Source: Aliigemmobacter aestuarii (GTDB lineage: Bacteria; Pseudomonadota; Alphaproteobacteria; Rhodobacterales; Rhodobacteraceae). From it: a stretch of 64,000 nucleotides of DNA. Shown piece by piece: positions 62,038 through 64,000 of this stretch. The stretch lies in NCBI RefSeq assembly GCF_004799285.1, contig NZ_SSND01000005.1, positions 186,001 through 250,000 on the forward strand. The letters are read 5' to 3'. The notes beneath the pieces were generated by a model. That model ran no database searches. It was not told the DNA's origin and saw nothing but the letters and a program-made list of their open reading frames with translations. Position numbers and translations under genes: made by a program. The stretch's first letter is position 1; the number at the start of each line of letters is the position of its first letter.

Positions 62038-63162
62038 TCAGGCCGACGGCGGCGGCGGGGGCGGCGGCAGGACGGTAAAAAGCCGGGCGACGGCAGGCAC
62101 GTCCTCGGCCCGCTTCCAGCCGTCCTGGCCCGCTGTCCAGACCAGTGTATCGCGCGTCAGGCTGCCATCGCCGGCCATCCGGCCAAGGGAGGCGGTCGAG
62201 AACGGCCCCTTCGTCGCGCCATTGTCGGCGATGTGCCAGACCGTATCGGGCGAAGGGGGCGGCGGCGCGGGCGGGGCGACGGGTGGCTGGGCCGCGGCGG
62301 GCGCAGCGCCCCAGGGGCCTGCGGCATGGGGCTGCGCCATCGCCATGCCCATCCCCGCCCCCATCGCGGCACCCATCCCCGCACCCATTGCGGAACCGGG
62401 CTGTGCCAACCCCTCGGCGGCGTTGAACTGCATGTAGCGGTTCATGTCGCCGACGATCCCCATCGAGGTGCGCTTGTCCAGCACCTTTTCCACCTCTTCG
62501 GGCAGGCTCACGTTCTCGATGTAGAACTCGGGCAGGCTCAGCCCGTAGTCGGCCACCTTGGGCGCGATTGCGGTGGTGACCAGCTTGCCCAGGTCTGCGG
62601 TGTTCGCCGCCATGTCCAGCACCGGGATACCGGAACCCGCGATGATGCGCGAGAATTCCTGCACGATGATGTTGCGGATCTGGAAGCTGATCTCGTCCGA
62701 GGTGAATTCGCCGTCGGTGCCCACGATCTCGGTCATGAACTTCGCGGGGTCGGACACGCGCATGGAATAGGTGCCGAAGGCGCGCAGGCGCACCGGGCCG
62801 AATTCCGGATCGCGCGCCATGATCGGGTTCTTGGTGCCCCATTTCAGGTCGTTGAACCGCGTCGTGTTGATGAAGTAGATTTCCGACTTGAACGGCGACT
62901 TGAACCCGTGATCCCAATGCTGAAGCGAGGTCAGGATGGGCATGTTGTTGGTTTCAAGGAAATAAAGGCCGGGGCCAAAGACATCGGCCAGCTGGCCTTC
63001 ATGCACGAAGACGGCCGCCTGACCCTCGCGCACCGTCAGCTTGGCGCCATACTTGATCTCGTGCCCCTCGCGGTCGAAGCGCCAGACCATCGTGTCGCGC
63101 GTGTCATCGACCCAGTGGATCACGTCGATGAACTGACCGCTCAGAAAATCCAGAATACCCAT
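62038..63162 (-). CDS. SPFH/Band7-domain protein with C-terminal GYF_2 domain
   Basis: 374 residues from ATG 63162. GQAAVFVHEGQLADVFGPGLYFLETNNMPILTSL, GFKSPFKSEIYFINTTRFNDLKWGTKNPIMARDPEFGPVRLRAFGTYSMRV and LGKLVTTAIAPKVADYGL are the YdjI-like SPFH part. A Gly/Met-rich low-complexity segment (about residues 250-275) and a Pro/Ala linker lead to WHIADNGATKGPFSTASLGRMAGDGSL...VWTAGQDGWKRAEDVP, a GYF_2 (DUF4339) domain, and a final proline tract. It probably scaffolds at the membrane with the zinc-ribbon protein. Confidence 0.85.
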   Translation of the reverse strand: MGILDFLSGQFIDVIHWVDDTRDTMVWRFDREGHEIKYGAKLTVREGQAAVFVHEGQLADVFGPGLYFLETNNMPILTSLQHWDHGFKSPFKSEIYFINTTRFNDLKWGTKNPIMARDPEFGPVRLRAFGTYSMRVSDPAKFMTEIVGTDGEFTSDEISFQIRNIIVQEFSRIIAGSGIPVLDMAANTADLGKLVTTAIAPKVADYGLSLPEFYIENVSLPEEVEKVLDKRTSMGIVGDMNRYMQFNAAEGLAQPGSAMGAGMGAAMGAGMGMAMAQPHAAGPWGAAPAAAQPPVAPPAPPPPSPDTVWHIADNGATKGPFSTASLGRMAGDGSLTRDTLVWTAGQDGWKRAEDVPAVARLFTVLPPPPPPPSA

Positions 63163-63281
63163 CGCGTCCTCCAAATCCTGGTCCGGCAAACGAACCGTTT
63201 CACGAACCCTGCATCTTCGTCAATTCCGGCGCACCCGGTGGGCGGCGTCCCCCCTTTCGGCGTTCCGGCCGCGCGTCGGCA

Positions 63282-64000
63282 TCAGCTTTCGCCCCCGATC
63301 AGCTCATAGGCGATTTCCGCCACGATCGGCCGTGCCTCGGCCGCCGTCATGCCGGGCCGCAGGCGCGGATCGTAGAGGATCTTCAGCATCAGCTCGTCCT
63401 GCCGGGTCAGAAGCGCATATTCCTCGTCGTCGTTGAAGATCGACGGCCGTGCCATCGGGCTGTCATTGGCAAGGCCCAGCCCCTGCGCGATCTCTTCGTG
63501 CATGCAAGACAGCCGCAAGAGATCGGGATGTTCGGCCCGGATCACCGCGAAGGCGCGCTTGTAGACGCTGGAGCTGCCTTCGGACACGGCATAGACGATG
63601 CAGTAGGTGCTGCGCGGCAGGTTTGTCAGCCCCATCACCTCGACAGGCGACAGATCGGGCAGGAAGGCGCGGATCGCCGGGGCCAGCGCGCGCCGTTCGT
63701 CTTCGTTGACGATGTGCACCTGGAAATTCGCCGTCGCCGGATCGGTCAGCGCGATCGGGTGGCCGGTGATCGAGGACAGCCGCGCCAGATACGAGGCCAG
63801 CCGCGCGCGATCCGTGGCACGGCGGCTTTCGGGAACCGTCGCGCCGAAGTTCACCCCCACGCGCACCGGCCCCGTCCAGCGCCGCAGGGTGGAACTGATC
63901 TCGCGCTGGACCAGGCCGCCGGCTGTGCGTTCGTATTCGTCAAACAGGGCGATCCGGATGAAATTGTCGGTCAGCATCCGGTCGGTGAAGGGGGCATCGG
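63282..64000 (-). CDS. DUF2927 family protein, N-terminus outside window
   Basis: About 239 residues visible; the frame stays open to the window edge (DAPFTDRMLTDNFIRIALFDEY). PVRVGVNFGATVPE, GHPIALTDPATANFQVHIVNEDERRAL, RSTYCIVYAV and SCMHEEIAQGLGLANDSPMARPSIFNDDEEYALLTRQDELMLKILYDPRLRPGM match DUF2927. The HEEIAQGLGLAND segment resembles a metalloprotease H-E-x2-x-Q-G-L motif. A lipoprotein or exported location is usual for the family, but the N-terminus is not seen. Confidence 0.88.
   Translation of the reverse strand, partial: DAPFTDRMLTDNFIRIALFDEYERTAGGLVQREISSTLRRWTGPVRVGVNFGATVPESRRATDRARLASYLARLSSITGHPIALTDPATANFQVHIVNEDERRALAPAIRAFLPDLSPVEVMGLTNLPRSTYCIVYAVSEGSSSVYKRAFAVIRAEHPDLLRLSCMHEEIAQGLGLANDSPMARPSIFNDDEEYALLTRQDELMLKILYDPRLRPGMTAAEARPIVAEIAYELIGGES

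Overview
The window is high-GC, gene-dense chromosomal DNA from an alphaproteobacterium, most likely a member of the Rhodobacteraceae. The evidence is a GcrA cell-cycle regulator, an NDUFS4-type ETC complex I subunit, DUF1467/DUF6455/DUF2927 proteins, an AspRS of the non-discriminating type, and an intergenic two-hairpin repeat of a kind I associate with this group. Most of the window is ordinary housekeeping and metabolic DNA with short operons and many 4-bp ATGA start/stop overlaps.

Layout. 0-5 kb: end of a class IV aminotransferase, aspS with a clear terminator, and a DUF1800/DUF1501 exported pair. 5-16 kb: a Flp-like peptide, GNAT, MliC-like protein, response regulator, methylmalonyl-CoA epimerase with DUF1467, EI24/CysZ-like protein with nitroreductase, lytic transglycosylase, HDAC-like hydrolase, M48 lipoprotein, DUF2254, IMPACT and double-CDGSH proteins. 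16-23 kb: rimO, an RTX lipase, a P-type ATPase, gcrA and arsC. 23-27 kb: argD-GNAT-argF and an MFS transporter. 27-34 kb: a NIDO-Hint secreted protein, hrpB, meaB and rpmB. 34-42 kb: PCu(A)C copper chaperone, 2OG oxygenase, divergent sirtuin and LMW phosphatase, lepA, TylF-like methyltransferase, tRNA-Arg(TCT), and an ETC complex I subunit. 42-45.5 kb: uvrB and a membrane-anchored NYN RNase.

45.58-48.65 kb: the main accessory feature, a 3.06-kb relic of a Mu-like transposable phage. It keeps both ends (repeated 24-bp candidate transposase sites near each terminus), a CI-like repressor diverging from a Ner-like gene over palindromic operators, a frameshifted MuA N-terminal remnant, a Mor-like activator abutting the C-terminal part of a Mu-type protease, and a frameshifted HTH gene. 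It sits inside the loop of a dispersed hairpin repeat and is flanked by the 5-bp duplication GGGCT.

48.7-64 kb: an enolase-superfamily dehydratase, an alpha/beta hydrolase, an overlapping four-gene catabolic operon (haloacid dehalogenase, alpha/beta hydrolase, threonine-dehydratase-like enzyme, PcaD-like hydrolase), an ABC exporter, an acyl-CoA synthetase, dtd with a PfkB sugar kinase, purC, a zinc-ribbon membrane protein with an SPFH-GYF2 protein, and a partial DUF2927 gene.

Two genome-scale patterns recur. (i) A two-hairpin intergenic element is present six times, once interrupted by the Mu-like relic. (ii) Short perfect tandem duplications (12 or 16 bp) sit exactly on stop codons at four loci. 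All functional statements come from reading motifs by eye; no database search was possible.
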